DNA from: Dactylis glomerata
Lineage: Eukaryota > Streptophyta > Magnoliopsida > Poales > Poaceae
Direction of reading: 5' to 3'
NCBI GenBank assembly: GCA_007115705.1
Contig: QXEO01001040.1
Coordinates: 420,693-484,692 of the forward strand
DNA length: 64,000 nucleotides
In this document: piece after piece, positions 36,729 to 48,548 of the stretch
Numbering within the stretch: position 1 is the stretch's first letter
Layout of the letters: each line of letters begins with the position of its first letter
Program-made: the position numbers and the translations under genes
The notes under the pieces: model-generated
Database searches by the model: none
What the model was told of the DNA's origin: nothing
What the model saw: only the letters and a program-made list of their open reading frames with translations

Positions 36729-36895
36729 AGAAGTGGAAGACCTCTGCCAGGGGAGTTTTTCACACACACACATCCTTTACTTTGTTTTAAGTTTTGCTTT
36801 ACTTTATTTTTACTTGCATTGTTTTATATCAAAAACCCAAAAAAATTAGAATCCTTGATAGTTGTTTTTATCTGTCTACTTTTAGTTTTGCTGAA

Positions 36896-38938
36896 ATGGC
36901 TACTCCTGAAAACACCAAGTTGTGTGACTTTACTAGCACGAACAATAGTGATTTTATCTGCACTCCTATTGCGCTACCTGCTCCTGCTGCAAACTTTTAT
37001 GAGATCAAGCCTGCTTTATTGAACCTTGTTATGAAAGAGCAATTTTCTAGTGCTAGTACTGAAGATGCTGCAGCTCATCTCAACAATTTTGTTGAGCTAT
37101 GTGAGATGCAAAAGTATGAGAATGTTGATGGTGATATTATTAAGCTCAAGTTGTTTCCTTTTTCTTTGAGAGGAAAAGCTAAAGATTGGTTGCTGTCTTT
37201 GACTAAGAATAGTATTGATTCATGGGCTAAGTGTAAGGATGCTTTTATTGGTAGATATTATCCTCCTGCTAAAATTATATCTCTGCGTAGCAATATTATG
37301 AAGTTTAGTCAGTTTTATAATGAACATGTTGCTCAAGCTTGGGAAAGAATGAAATCTATGATAAAGAATTGCCCCACTTATGGACTGACTACTTGGATGA
37401 TTGTCCAAACTTTTTATGCAGGACTGAATTTTTCTTCGAGGAACCTACTTGATTCAGCTGCTGGAGGCACTTTTATGTCCCTTACCTTGGGCGCCGCAAC
37501 AAAGCTACTTGACAACATGATGGTAAATTATTCCGAATGGCACACCGAGAGAGCTCCACAAGGTAAGAAGGTAAATTCTGTTGAGGAAACCTCTTCCTTG
37601 AGTGATAAGATTGATACCATTATGGCTATGCTTGCTAATGATAGAGCACATGTTGATCTTAATAATGTTCCTTTAGACTCTTTGGTTGCTCAAGAAGAGC
37701 ATGTTGATGTGAACTTCATTAGAAACAATAATTTTAACAACAATGCTTATAGGAACAATTTTGCTAGTAACAATTATAGGCCGTATCATTCTACCAATGG
37801 TAATGGTTATGGTAACTCCTCCAACAACACTAGGGCAGCGCCCTCCGAGCTTGAGGTAATGCTCAAGGACTTCATCGGTAAGCAAAATGCTTTTAACAAG
37901 TCTGTTGAGGAAAAGTTAGGCAAAATTGATATTCTTGCTTCTAAAGTTGATAGCCTTGCTCATGATGTTGAACTTCTGAAATTAAAAGTGTTGCCTAATG
38001 ATGTGAAAGAGAACAATGTTTTTGCTACTGCTAATGCTATTCAAGTTGGAATAGATGAAAATATTAGATTGTTAGCAGAATTGCATGCTAGATGGGAAAG
38101 AGAGGATGAGATTGCTAGGAATATAAAAGTTTGCACTATTACTACCACTAATGATGTTGTTCCTAATGCTAGCAATCCTCTTACTTTGATTGGTGTAGAG
38201 AAAACTCCCACTCCTTGTGTTAAAAAGCCTAAAACTGCCAAAACTTTTTCTCAAAAGAGTGCTGAAATTTTTTGGAGTGTAGGAGATGATAGCTCTACTT
38301 CTTTTAATGTTGATGGCTGCAATATATCTGAAGTAATTTTGTTCTTGCAAAAGCTTGCTTTGACTCCCAATGCTAGTTCTTTAAATATTGCTTTTACTAA
38401 GCATATTACCAATGCTCTCATGAAAATTAGGGATGAAAAGTTGAAGCAAAAAGCTTCTGTTCCCAAGAAGTTAGAAGATGGTTGGGAACCCATCATTGAT
38501 ATGCATGTTAATGGTTTTGATTGTCATGCTTTATGTGATCTAGGTGCTAGTATTTCTATCATGCCTAGAAAAATTTATGATATGCTTGATTTACCACCTC
38601 TTGAAAAATGCTATTATGATGTTCCTATTGCTGATGTTGCTAAGAAGAAACCTTTGGGAAGGATTAATGATGTTCTTATTATGGTTAACAATAACCTTGT
38701 TCCCGTTGATTTCCTCGTTATGGACGTTGAATGCCATGCTTCATGTTCTATTATTTTGGGAAGACCCTTTCTTCGAACTGTAGGTGCCATCATTGATATG
38801 AGGGAAGGCACCATCAAATATCAATTCCCACTCAAGAAAGGTATGAAACACTTCCCTAGGAAAATAAAGAAATTACTTTTTGACTCTATTCTTAGAGAAA
38901 ATTATGAGCTTGATGCTTCATCACTTGATGTTACTTGA
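36896..38938 (+). CDS. Intact gag-protease polyprotein of D (680 aa)
   Basis: The frame is open further upstream, but the ATG at 36896 (MATPENTKLC) is preferred because it matches the homologous start in C. The capsid-like gag region spans about residues 40-190 (KLKLFPFSLRGKAKDWLLSL at 84-103). An Asn-rich linker spans about 272-312 and a Leu/Lys/Asp-rich coiled-coil-like segment about 318-365. A retropepsin-like aspartic protease begins near 525, with DLGAS at 548-552 and ILGRPFLRTVGAIID at 620-634. The protein ends ASSLDVT. No CCHC knuckle, reverse transcriptase, RNase H or integrase is present. The role would be to form virus-like particles and process gag, with pol supplied by a relative. 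It is the only undamaged gag-protease frame in the window. Confidence 0.88.
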   Translation: MATPENTKLCDFTSTNNSDFICTPIALPAPAANFYEIKPALLNLVMKEQFSSASTEDAAAHLNNFVELCEMQKYENVDGDIIKLKLFPFSLRGKAKDWLLSLTKNSIDSWAKCKDAFIGRYYPPAKIISLRSNIMKFSQFYNEHVAQAWERMKSMIKNCPTYGLTTWMIVQTFYAGLNFSSRNLLDSAAGGTFMSLTLGAATKLLDNMMVNYSEWHTERAPQGKKVNSVEETSSLSDKIDTIMAMLANDRAHVDLNNVPLDSLVAQEEHVDVNFIRNNNFNNNAYRNNFASNNYRPYHSTNGNGYGNSSNNTRAAPSELEVMLKDFIGKQNAFNKSVEEKLGKIDILASKVDSLAHDVELLKLKVLPNDVKENNVFATANAIQVGIDENIRLLAELHARWEREDEIARNIKVCTITTTNDVVPNASNPLTLIGVEKTPTPCVKKPKTAKTFSQKSAEIFWSVGDDSSTSFNVDGCNISEVILFLQKLALTPNASSLNIAFTKHITNALMKIRDEKLKQKASVPKKLEDGWEPIIDMHVNGFDCHALCDLGASISIMPRKIYDMLDLPPLEKCYYDVPIADVAKKKPLGRINDVLIMVNNNLVPVDFLVMDVECHASCSIILGRPFLRTVGAIIDMREGTIKYQFPLKKGMKHFPRKIKKLLFDSILRENYELDASSLDVT

Positions 38939-41858
38939 TTCGCAATTTTCTGCGCCTAGCTCAAAGGCGTTAAAGAAAAGCACTCTTGGGAGATAACCCA
39001 ATGTTTTACTTTCAGTACTTTTTCTTTTATTTGAGTCTTGGAAGTCATTACTACTGTAATTACCTCTCCTTATCCTTTTTATTTTGTTGTTGTGCCAAGA
39101 GAAGCCTCTAATTCGAGTGAGGTAAAGATTTGGGGATGTTGCTGTCCTGAAACTGTTTTCGGTGCTGCACCGTAAAAATTCGTGAAAATTCTCTGTATAT
39201 CTTTTGTACCTGTGATTTCTTGTGAATATGCCCCATGTTATATCCAAACTTTCGTTAGTTGAACACTTTTTGATTTGAGCAACAGAAAACCCCTCAAAAA
39301 TTCGACCTTTGTCAGCTGTTCTGTTTTGACAGATTTCTGCCACTATTCGTTTTTGCCGCTTTATCACTTTCTTTTTTAGTTCTTTTGATCACGAAACTTT
39401 TGGGGAAGTTGCTACAGTAGTATATACTTTATATGTGGTGGTTTTGGGTTGAAACCTGAAGCAAAAGAGGTTGATTATATATTATGCCTACACTAATGTT
39501 GCTAATAGATTTGTGTTTAGTTTTGTATGAAGGAAGTTTTCAAGTGTAGGGATTGGAGAATGATGAGATGAGTTGAAGAATGGACAAAAGCTCAAGATTG
39601 GGGATGCCCATGCATCACCCCAAGAAATATCCAAGAAGTACAAGCGTCAAAGCTTGGGGATGCCCCCGAGGCACCCCTTCTTCATCGACAAAAATCAGGT
39701 CACCTTTCAAAATACTATATTTTTATTGCTTGATGCACTATGTGTTTTTCTTGGAGCGTCAGTTGTTTTAGCTTTCGTTATTAGTTTAGTTTTGTTTGCT
39801 GCAATAAATAGTTGGACCCCAACAAATTTCCTTTGGAGAAGTTGCCTTGCTTTTCATTTACCAAGAACGCTCTAGTTTTCATTCTTATCAAAAACCGAGT
39901 GTTCTTCTTTTTCTGCTACTGCTTTTGGTTTTCATTTTCGCCTTGATTTGCGTTCAGACCTTGTCATATCTATTCATCAAGGTTTATTTTTGCCTCTGAT
40001 CTTTATTGGTTTTCATCAAAAGAGGTGTCTTAAAAAATTTCAAATGGTGTTGAAAAAGCGAAAAAGCTTTATGCAAAAAAGTGGTACAAGAAGGAGCTTG
40101 TGTAGACTGCGGCTTAGGCTTTTTCATGTCATGCTTGATGTCTTTTTGATAGTATGCTTAGTGGTTTTGTTGTAGCATGGCTTGTCTCAAATAACTGAGA
40201 TTGCTTAATGAGCCCTTGAAAAAATCATGCGTTGTTTTTATTGTTTGGAAGCATTATTTTGGTTTTCTCCTTGATGCTTTATTTGGGTTGACTTGGCGCA
40301 TGCTCACACATGTTAGACTCATACAAAGTTGCCAATAGCCTTTATGATCATTTAGTTTTTTACTTTTGATGCCATCTTATGCTTCTTTTAATGTCGCTTT
40401 GTCGCTTTGCATGATTATGGCCATTATTGCTCTCTTAGTTGGTCGCTCCCAGTCTTTTGCTACCGCTCACCTTGTACTGAGTATGAGCTCTACTCGTGCA
40501 TCCAACTCCTAAAAACCAAGTTTGCCAAAGTGTCCACCATACATACCTACTAGCAATTTGCTATTCCAAGTAAATTTGACTTGCTTTTATTTTCTCTTCA
40601 AATTAAACTCTTACCAGTGTTATGCGAAAATTGGTCAGTGAAGCTCTCACGAACCGGAAGGCACACTTTACTTTTTCTTGTTCTTAAAAATTTGACATTG
40701 TGGTCTCTTATGTTGAGTTGTTATGCTTGGAAGTTGTAAGTTGGAGACTAGCCCAACCATGCCGTCATGGGGCAAGCTTTCAACATTGCACTTCTTATTT
40801 GAGTTGATATCGTGATCTTTTATTTATGGATGCCCGCGGTGTGAAATGAATTGGGAATCTTGCGGGGATCATGGAGTTTGTATATGTGTTAGGGAAATGC
40901 CTGGGCCGCCAATCTAAGCCATGCATAATTCATGGTGGAAATTTGCAGCATACCCATAGTGGACATTCGACGACGCATCTCAAAATAAAAAGCTAAACAA
41001 ATGGTAAATAAAAGAGATGTCGAGGTGTTCATTGTCTGCTTGTCCTGTCATTTTGATGTGGGCTTGTTCCATGTCATCGGGCACGGAGGTACCCCGTTGG
41101 CGGTTCTCAATGATACGCATATACCTACAATGACAAGAGCCTTGCTTGGGACTCTAAGTTGAGTAGCATGAGGTTTGGGTACTCGTATTCACGAGACACG
41201 AGGTTTTCAACTTATGATTTGTCAAGCATATGCATCATAATTGTTCTCACATTAACTCTAACCATTCAAGATGCTTATGATGGGGGCAATGAGAGCGCAA
41301 AGCCAGTAAGTAACATAATTTTTGAAGGTCTATAAAACTTGCAAACACTGCTTCCCTCTGCGAAGGGCCTTTCTTTTACTTTCATGTTGAGTCACCACCT
41401 TCTATCTTTATGCACCATTAAGAGAGCATAGTTGTCATTCTTAGTATAATGTGCATTGTCCCAAAGTTTTCATTGATTGATTCATATTGTTGGTTTCACT
41501 TGTTCTTAAATTATTTGTATCTAGTCGCCCTCTTAAACTTGAAGGTGTCCTATGCAGTTATGTTTTGCTCTCTATTAAGGAAAAGCTGAAAACCATTTGT
41601 ATGTTTTTCCTTATGATTTGAACACACATTTGACTTTCATTGTTTCATTTTCATGATCTTTTGTTTGTGTTCATTTGCATGTTATAACATGGTTGCTAAG
41701 TTCTTATTGTCAAGATTATATCTTTCATGCCCATGTTTTAAGTTCTTATGATCCCAGCTCACAAATGCTTACATATATGATCAAGATTCCGTAGGTGCAT
41801 GTCACCTTAAAAATTATTCTTTTGTTATCACTTACCTACTCAAGGACGAGCAGGAGTT
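38939..41858 (+). other. Conserved 3' non-coding region of D
   Basis: About 2.9 kb without a credible gene. It starts with the block GCTCAAAGGCGTTAAAGAAA shared by M1, C, E and F right after their ORF stops. Internal polypurine motif copies lie at 39594-39607 and 39650-39663. Confidence 0.75.
39594..39663 (+). repeat. Paired internal copies of the polypurine motif (D)
   Basis: AAGATTGGGGATGC (one mismatch) and AAGCTTGGGGATGC begin 56 bp apart. Confidence 0.6.
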
Positions 41859-41872
41859 AAGCTTGGGGATGC
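41859..41872 (+). other. Polypurine tract of D
   Basis: AAGCTTGGGGATGC, one base before the 3' LTR. Confidence 0.75.
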
Positions 41873-41873
41873 T

Positions 41874-43280
41874 TGATACGTCTCCAACGTATCTATAATT
41901 TTTGATGCTCCATGCTTGTTTTTACACCATTTGCCTACTGTTTCGTTACACTTCGTGGCACTTTTATGCATTTTCCGGAACTAACCTACTAACAAGTCGC
42001 CACAGTGCCAGTTCCCTATTTTCTGCTGTTTTTGTGTTTCAGAAAAGCTACACAGGAAATATTCTCGGAATTGGACGAAACAAGTTCCTGAAGTCTTATT
42101 TTTCCCAGAAGCTTCCACAGATCTGAAGAGGAGTAGGAGGGGGCCACGAGGGCCCCACACACCAGGGCGGCGCGGCCCAGGCCCTGGCAGCGCCCCCTAT
42201 GTGTGAGGGTGCCTCAGGCCACCTCTGACGATGCCCCTTCGCCTATAAAGACCCCCCGACGGAAAAAACCTAAGGACCCGATCACTTTTCCAGAACACAT
42301 CGCGATCCGCCGCTGCCGTCGACCCGAAGATCGGGAGGGTCCAGGAGCTCTTCCCGGCACCCCGCCGGAGAGGGGAATCACCACCGGAGGTCTTCTTCAT
42401 CGCCATGCTTGCCTCCGGAGCGATGAGTGAGTAGTCTACCTTGGACTATGGGTCCATAGCAGTAGCTAGATGGTTGTCTCCTCCACCATGTGCTTCATGT
42501 TTAGATCTCATGAGCTGCCCTACATGATTGAGATCACCGTTATGTAATTCTACATGTTTGGTTTGTTGGGATCCGATGAATATTGGTGTTATGATTGAGT
42601 TGCTATACTGAAATATATCTTATGTTATCTCTATGTTGTTTATGATCTTGCATGCTCTCCGTTGTTAGTAGCTATCTTGGCCGAGTAGTTGCTAGTGACT
42701 CCAAGAGGGGGTATTTATGCTCGATAGTGGGTTCATGCCTCTATTTAATCTGGGGGAGTGACAGAAACCTCTAAGGTTGTAGATGTGCTGTTGCTACTAG
42801 GGAGAAAACAACATTCATATGCTCGAGGGCATATGCTTTGTTTACATTACACACTTTGCTTAATGCAATTATCTGTTGTTCGCAACTTAATACTCATGGG
42901 GTGTTCGGATGATATCCCCGGGAGTGGATTATTAGTCATAGATGCAGTTGGATGGCGGTCTATGTATTTTGTTGTAATGCCCAGAGTAAATCGCATAGTG
43001 ATCTTCATGACATATCACGTTTATCTTTATTCTATCAATTGCCCAACTGTAATTTGTTTACCCAGCATGTGTTATTTATCTTATGGAGAGACACCACTAG
43101 TGAACTATGGACCCCGGTCCTATTTCCATCATATTGCTATCACCTGTTTACTTTACTCGCACTGTTTACTTTACTCGCATACTTTTACTGTTTTCCACTC
43201 GATACACTCATAACCTTTGTTTCAAGCAAACCGGTGAGATTGACAACCTCATCGTAAGTTGGGAGCAAAGTACTTGGCTG
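41874..43280 (+). repeat. 3' LTR of D, truncated
   Basis: Matches the D 5' LTR from its start to about 43280, missing about 250 bp. Its last 100 bp carries variants (for example CTTTTACTGTTTTCC, CTCATAACC) absent from the D 5' LTR but shared exactly with the inverted arm at 43358-43558, so this end was probably converted or copied. Confidence 0.8.
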
Positions 43281-43558
43281 GTCATTTGTAACCTAGGAAA
43301 TCGATAAACTTAAACCTATAAGTGGAAATGATATGAAACCAATTATAATCAACCAAATTTATCGATTTCCTAGGTTACAAATGACCAGCCAAGTACTTTG
43401 CTCCCAACTTACGATGAGGTTGTCAATCTCACCGGTTTGCTTGAAACAAAGGTTATGAGTGTATCGAGTGGAAAACAGTAAAAGTATGCGAGTAAAGTAA
43501 ACAGTGCGAGTAAAGTAAACAGGTGATAGCAATATGATGGAAATAGGACCGGGGTCCA
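43108..43558. repeat. Perfect 201-bp inverted repeat with 49-bp loop
   Basis: 43108-43308 and 43358-43558 are exact reverse complements (axis near 43333) with a 49-bp spacer. Each arm holds LTR sequence plus the LTR/B-remnant junction. Beyond the arms the two sides are still related LTRs but diverge, the first mismatch pairing 43107 with 43559. The loop and inner ends come from the LTR of B. Confidence 0.9.
43283..43360 (+). repeat. Stranded 78-bp remnant of the B LTR
   Basis: Identical to 20636-20713 in the 5' LTR of B as far as I can align by eye. It lies between truncated D and inverted E and shows that both sit in the 3' LTR of B. Its last three bases (TTT) overlap the start of the inverted arm. 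Confidence 0.88.
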
Positions 43559-44794
43559 CAGTTCACTAGTGGTGTCTCTCCATAGAATAAATAACATATG
43601 CTGGGTAAACAAATTACAGTTGGGCAATTGATAGAATAAAGATAAACGTGATATGTCAAGAAGATCACTATGAGATTTACTCTGGGCATTACAACAAAAT
43701 ACATAGACCGCCATCCAACTGCATCTATGACTAATAATCCACTTGTGGCGAATCAATCCGAGAACTCCACAAGTATTAAGTTGCGAACAACAGATAATTG
43801 CATTAAGCAAAGTGTGTAATGTAAACAAAACATATGCCCTTGAGCATATGAATGTTGTTTTCTACCTAGTAGCAACAGCACAACTACAACCTTAGAGGTT
43901 TCTGTCACTCCCCCAGGTTAAATAGAGGCATGAACCCACTATCGAGCATAAATACCCCCTCTTGGAGTCACTAGCAACTACTCGGCCAAGATAGCTACTA
44001 ACAACGGAGAGCATGCAAGATCATAAACAACATAGAGATAACATAAGATAATATTCAGTACAGCAACTCAATCATAAACACCAATATTCATCGGATCCCA
44101 ACAAACCAAACATGTAGAATTATATAACGGTGATCTCAATCATGTAGGGCAGCTCATGAGATCTAAACATGAAGCACATGGTGGAGAAGACAACCATCTA
44201 GCTACTGCTATGGACCCATAGTCCAAGGTAGACTACTCACTCATCGCTCCGGAGGCAAGCATGGCGATGAAGAAGACCTCCGGTGGCGATTCCCCTCTCC
44301 GGCAGGGTGCCGGGAAGAGCTTCTGGACCCTCCCGATCTTCGGGTCGACGGCGGCGGTGGATCGCGATGTGTTTTGGAAAAGTGATCGGGTACTTAGGTT
44401 TTTTCCGTCGGGGGGTCTTTATAGGCGAAGGGGCGATGTCAGAGGAGGGACCAGGTGGCCTCACACCATGGTGGCGCGGGCCAGGGGCTGGCCGCGCCAG
44501 CCAGGCGTGTGGGCCCCTGGTGGCCCCTCTCCTTCTCTCCTTCGGATCTCTGGAAGCTTCCGGGTAAAATAAGACTTCAGGAACTTGGTTCGTCCAATTC
44601 CGAGAATATTTCCTGTGTATCACTTCTGAAACACAAAAACAGCAGAAAACAGGGAACTGGCACTGTGGCAACTCGTTAATAGGTTAGTTCCGGAAAATGC
44701 ATAAAAGTGCCAAGAAGTGTAACGAAACAGTAGGCAAATGGTGTAAAAACAAGCATGGAGCATCAAAAATTATAGATACGTTGGAGACGTATCA
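43380..44794 (-). repeat. 3' LTR of E, truncated
   Basis: Ends GAGACGTATCA at 44794. The GC-rich middle (GGGCGATGTCAGAGGAGGG) differs from M1 and D but matches G at 57018-57552. TATAAAG box at 44417-44423 (minus). Confidence 0.8.
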
Positions 44795-44795
44795 A

Positions 44796-44809
44796 GCATC
44801 CCCAAGCTT
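44796..44809 (-). other. Polypurine tract of E
   Basis: AAGCTTGGGGATGC on the minus strand, one base from the 3' LTR. Confidence 0.75.
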
Positions 44810-47726
44810 AACTCTTGCTCGTCCTTGAGTAGGTAAGTGATAACAAAGAAATAATTTTTGAGGTGACATGCACCTACACAAACTTGATCATGTATGTAAG
44901 CATTTGTGAGCTGGGATCATAAGAACTTAAAACATGGGCATGAAGATATAATCTTGACAATAAGAACTTAGCAACCATGTTGTAAACATGCAAATGAACA
45001 CAAACAAAAGATCATGAAAATGAAAGAATGAAAGTCAAACGTGTGTTCAAATCATAAGGAAAAACATACAAATGGTTTTCAGCTTGTCCTTCATAGAGAG
45101 CAAAACATAAATGCATAGGACACCTGAAAGTTTAAGAGGGCGACTAGATACAAATAATTTGAGAACAAGTGAAACCAACAATATGAATCAATCAATGAAC
45201 TTCGGGACAATGCATATCACACTAAGAATGACAACTATGCTCTCTTATGGTGCATAAAGAAAGAAGGTGGTGACTCAACATAAAAGTAGAAGAAAGGCCC
45301 TTCGCAGAGGGAAGCAGTGATTGCAAGTTTTATAACCTTCAAAAATTATGGTACTTACCGGCTTTGAGCTCTCATTGCCCCCATCATAAGCATCTAGAAT
45401 GGTTAAAGTTAATGCGAGAACAATTATGATGCATATGCTTGACAAATCATAAGTTGAAAACCTCGTGCCCCGTGAATACGAGTACCCAAACCTCATGCTA
45501 CTTTACTTAGAGTCCCAAGCAAGGCTCTTGTCATTGTAAATATATGCATATCATTGAGAACCGCCAATGGGGTACCTCCATGCCCGATGACATGGAACAA
45601 GCCCACACCAGAATGACAGGACAAGCAGACAATGAACACCTCGACATCTCTTTTATTTGCCTTTTGTTTAGCTTTTTATTGTTAGATGCGTCGTCGAATG
45701 TTCACCATGGGTATGCTGCAAATTTCCACCATGAATTATGCATGGCTTAGATTGGCGGCCCGGCGTTTCCCTAACACATATACAAACTCCATGATCCTCA
45801 CAAGATTCCCAATTCATTTCACACCGCGGGCATCCATAAACAAAAGATCACGATATCAACTCAAATAAGAAGTGCAATGTTGAAAGCTTGCCCCATGACT
45901 GCATGGCTGGGCTAGTCTCCAACTTACAACTTGCAAGCATAACAACTCGACATAAAAGACCACAATGTCAAATTTTTAGGAACAGGAAAAAGTAAAGTGT
46001 GCCTTCCGGTTCGTGAGAGCTTTACTGACCGAATTTCGCATAACACTGGTAAGAGTTTAATTTGAAGAGAAAATAAAAGCAAGTCAAATTTACTTGGAAT
46101 AGCAAATTGCTAGTAGGTATGTATGGTGGACACTTTGGAAAACTTTGGCTTTTAGGAGTTGGATGCACGAGTAGAGCTCATACACAGTACAAGGCGAGGG
46201 CTAGCAAAAGACTGGGAGCGACCAACTAAGAGAGCAATAATGGCCATAATCATGCAAAGCGACAAAGCGACATTAAAAGAAGCATAAGATGGCATCAAAA
46301 GTCAAAAACTAAATGATCATAGAGGCTATTGGCGACTTTGTAAGAGTCTAACATGTGTGAGCATGCGCCAAGTCAACCCAAATAAAGCATCAAGGAGAAA
46401 ACCAAAATAATGCTTCCATACAATAAAAACAACGCATGATTTTTTCAAAGGCTCATTAAGCAATCTCAGTTATTTGAGACAAGTCATGCTACAGAAAAAC
46501 CACTAAGCATACTATCAAAAATACATCAAGCATGACATGAAAAAGCCTAAGCCGCAGTCTACACAAGCTCCTTCTTGTACCACTTTTTTGCACAAAGCTT
46601 TTTCTCTTTTCCAACACCATTTGAAATTTTTAAAGACACCTCTTTTGATGAAAACCAATAAAGATCAGAGGCAAAAATACACCTTGATGAAAAGATATGA
46701 CAAGGTCTGAACGCAAATCAAGGCGAAAACGAAAACCAAAAGCAGTAGCGGAAAAAGAAGAACACCCGGTGAAATTGTAAGAATGAAAAACAGAGTGTTC
46801 TTGGCAAATGAAAACGAGTACATATCCTCCAAAGGAAATTTGTTGGGGTCCAACCATTTATTGCAGCAAACAAACTAAACTAACTAAGAAAACTAAAACA
46901 ACTGACGCTCCAAGAAAAACACATAGTGCATGAAGCAATAAAAATATAGTGTTTTGAAAGGTGACCTGATTTTTGCCGATGAAGAAGGGGTGCCTCGGGG
47001 GCATCCCCAAGCTTTGACGCTTGTACTTATTGGATATTTCTTGGGGTGATGCATGGGCATCCCCAAGCTTGAGCTTTTGTCCATTCTTCAACTCATCTCA
47101 TCATTCTCCAATCCCTACACTTGAAAACTTCCTTCATACAAAACTAAACACAAATCTATTAGCAACATTAGTGTAATCATAGCATATAATCAACCTCTTT
47201 TTGCTTCAGGTTTCAACTCAAAACTACCACATATATAGCAAATACTACTGTATCAACCTCCCCAAAAGTTCCGTGATCAAAAGAACTCAAAAGAAAGCAA
47301 TAAAGTGGCAAACACAAATATTGCCAGAAATCTATCAAAACTGAACAGCTGACAAAGGTCGAATTTTTTAGGGGTTTTTTGTTGCTCAAATAAAAAAGTG
47401 TTCAACTAAAGAAAGTTTGGATATAACCTGGGGCATATGCACAAGAAATAGCAGGTCCAAAAGATAAACAGAGAATTTATACGAATTTTTACGGTACAGC
47501 ACCGAAAATAGTTTCAGGACAGCAACATCCCCAAATCTTTACCTCACTCGAATTAGAGGATTCTCTTGGCACAAAAATAAAATAAAAAGGATAAGGAGCG
47601 GTCATTACAGTAGTAATGACTTCCAAGACTCAAATAAAAGAAAAGGTACTGAAAATAAAAACATTGGGTTATCTCCCAAGAGTGCTTTTCTTTAACGCCT
47701 TTGAGCTAGGCGCAGAAAATTGCGAA
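44810..47726 (-). other. Conserved 3' non-coding region of E
   Basis: No credible gene. Aligns with the M1, D, F and G regions. Internal polypurine motif copies lie at 47001-47014 and 47057-47070 (minus), beginning 56 bp apart. Confidence 0.75.
47001..47070 (-). repeat. Paired internal copies of the polypurine motif (E)
   Basis: Two exact AAGCTTGGGGATGC copies on the minus strand, 56 bp apart. Confidence 0.6.
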
Positions 47727-48320
47727 TCAAGTAACATCAGAAGAAGCATTAAGATCAACTGCAGAGGTCTTGTCAATAAGGCATTGTATTTCATCCACAT
47801 AAGTTTTTGAAGACCCTTTGTGATCACGCTTTGGTTCACTACTCTCATCAAAAAGATTTTCAGGACAAATCCATTCAAAATTATTTTCGAAGGCTTCACA
47901 CAATCCCAAAAGCTTGCAAGGTATAGGTATTTCGGCCCCTTCATCGTTTGTACTAATAACCTTTATAGGTGAACCGAGTTTATTAAAACGTTTAAAAACT
48001 TTCCTAGCTTCAATAACGACATCTTTAAATTCTAAGCGCAAAGCTTCCAAAATAAAAGCTTTCTTTATAGGATCCTCAATTTCATGAAGCTTAAGGAACA
48101 TGTATTGCATAAAAGGATTAAGACTAGCAAACCTAGTCTCCAACATGTGAATCAAATAAGCAGAAGCAACTTCAATACTAGGAGCTAGCTCAACCAAAGA
48201 TTTTTCCTCAACTTCCTCATGCATACTAATGTGATTAAAGAACTCCTCAATGTTACTTTTGCCAATAATCGAACCACTACCTACTGAGAGGTCCTCCAGA
48301 ACATACTTAGGGATCAACAT
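47727..48320 (-). CDS. Unknown 197-aa ORF of element E
   Basis: Starts MLIPKYVLEDLSVGSG and ends LNASSDVT, the same tail style as the gag ORFs of M1, C and D, although the rest is unrelated by eye. It is acidic and mostly helix-like (SLVELAPSIEVASAYLIHML, later EDPIKKAFILEALRLEF). No zinc knuckle, protease motif, signal peptide or membrane segment is visible. It lies where gag would be, 159 bp inside the primer site, and is read from the E LTR. The frame is intact in an otherwise damaged element. It may be a highly diverged gag C-terminus or a captured sequence; I cannot assign a function. Confidence 0.55.
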   Translation of the reverse strand: MLIPKYVLEDLSVGSGSIIGKSNIEEFFNHISMHEEVEEKSLVELAPSIEVASAYLIHMLETRFASLNPFMQYMFLKLHEIEDPIKKAFILEALRLEFKDVVIEARKVFKRFNKLGSPIKVISTNDEGAEIPIPCKLLGLCEAFENNFEWICPENLFDESSEPKRDHKGSSKTYVDEIQCLIDKTSAVDLNASSDVT

Positions 48321-48479
48321 GATAAACTAAAGTAAAGAAATAACAACTACCAAGGATTCTAATTTTTTTGGGTTTTTGATATAAAATGATGCAGGTAAAA
48401 TAAATAAAGTAAAGCAAAACAATAACAAAGTAAAGGATGTGCGTGCAAAAGACTCCCCTCATAGAAGTCTTCTACTTCC

Positions 48480-48497
48480 TCCCCGGCAACGGCGCCA
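48480..48497 (-). other. Primer-binding site of E (tRNA-Asp, perfect)
   Basis: TGGCGCCGTTGCCGGGGA on the minus strand, an exact 18-base complement of tRNA-Asp. Unlike the other elements, it is 80 bp from the LTR end. Confidence 0.8.
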
Positions 48498-48548
48498 GAA
48501 AAACACTTGCTAGCGTGTAGTTGATGTGGGAGCTTCTTCTTCTTTGTA

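Larger units (their letters stand above)
35047..43280 (+). mobile_element. Plus-strand LTR retrotransposon D, 3' end deleted
   Basis: D starts TGATATGTCTCC after CACCG. Order: 5' LTR, tRNA-Asp primer site, intact gag-protease frame, 2.9-kb non-coding region, polypurine tract, 3' LTR from 41874. The 3' LTR loses homology to the 5' LTR at about 43280, some 250 bp before its expected end, and joins a remnant of the B LTR. The right target copy is therefore missing. Non-autonomous: no reverse transcriptase or integrase. Confidence 0.88.

Noticed and set aside
43108..43558. Interpreting the inverted arms as a DNA transposon with long terminal inverted repeats
   Set aside because: The arms are LTR sequence plus a B-LTR junction and continue outward into diverged LTRs of two separate retrotransposons; there are no terminal motifs or target duplications.
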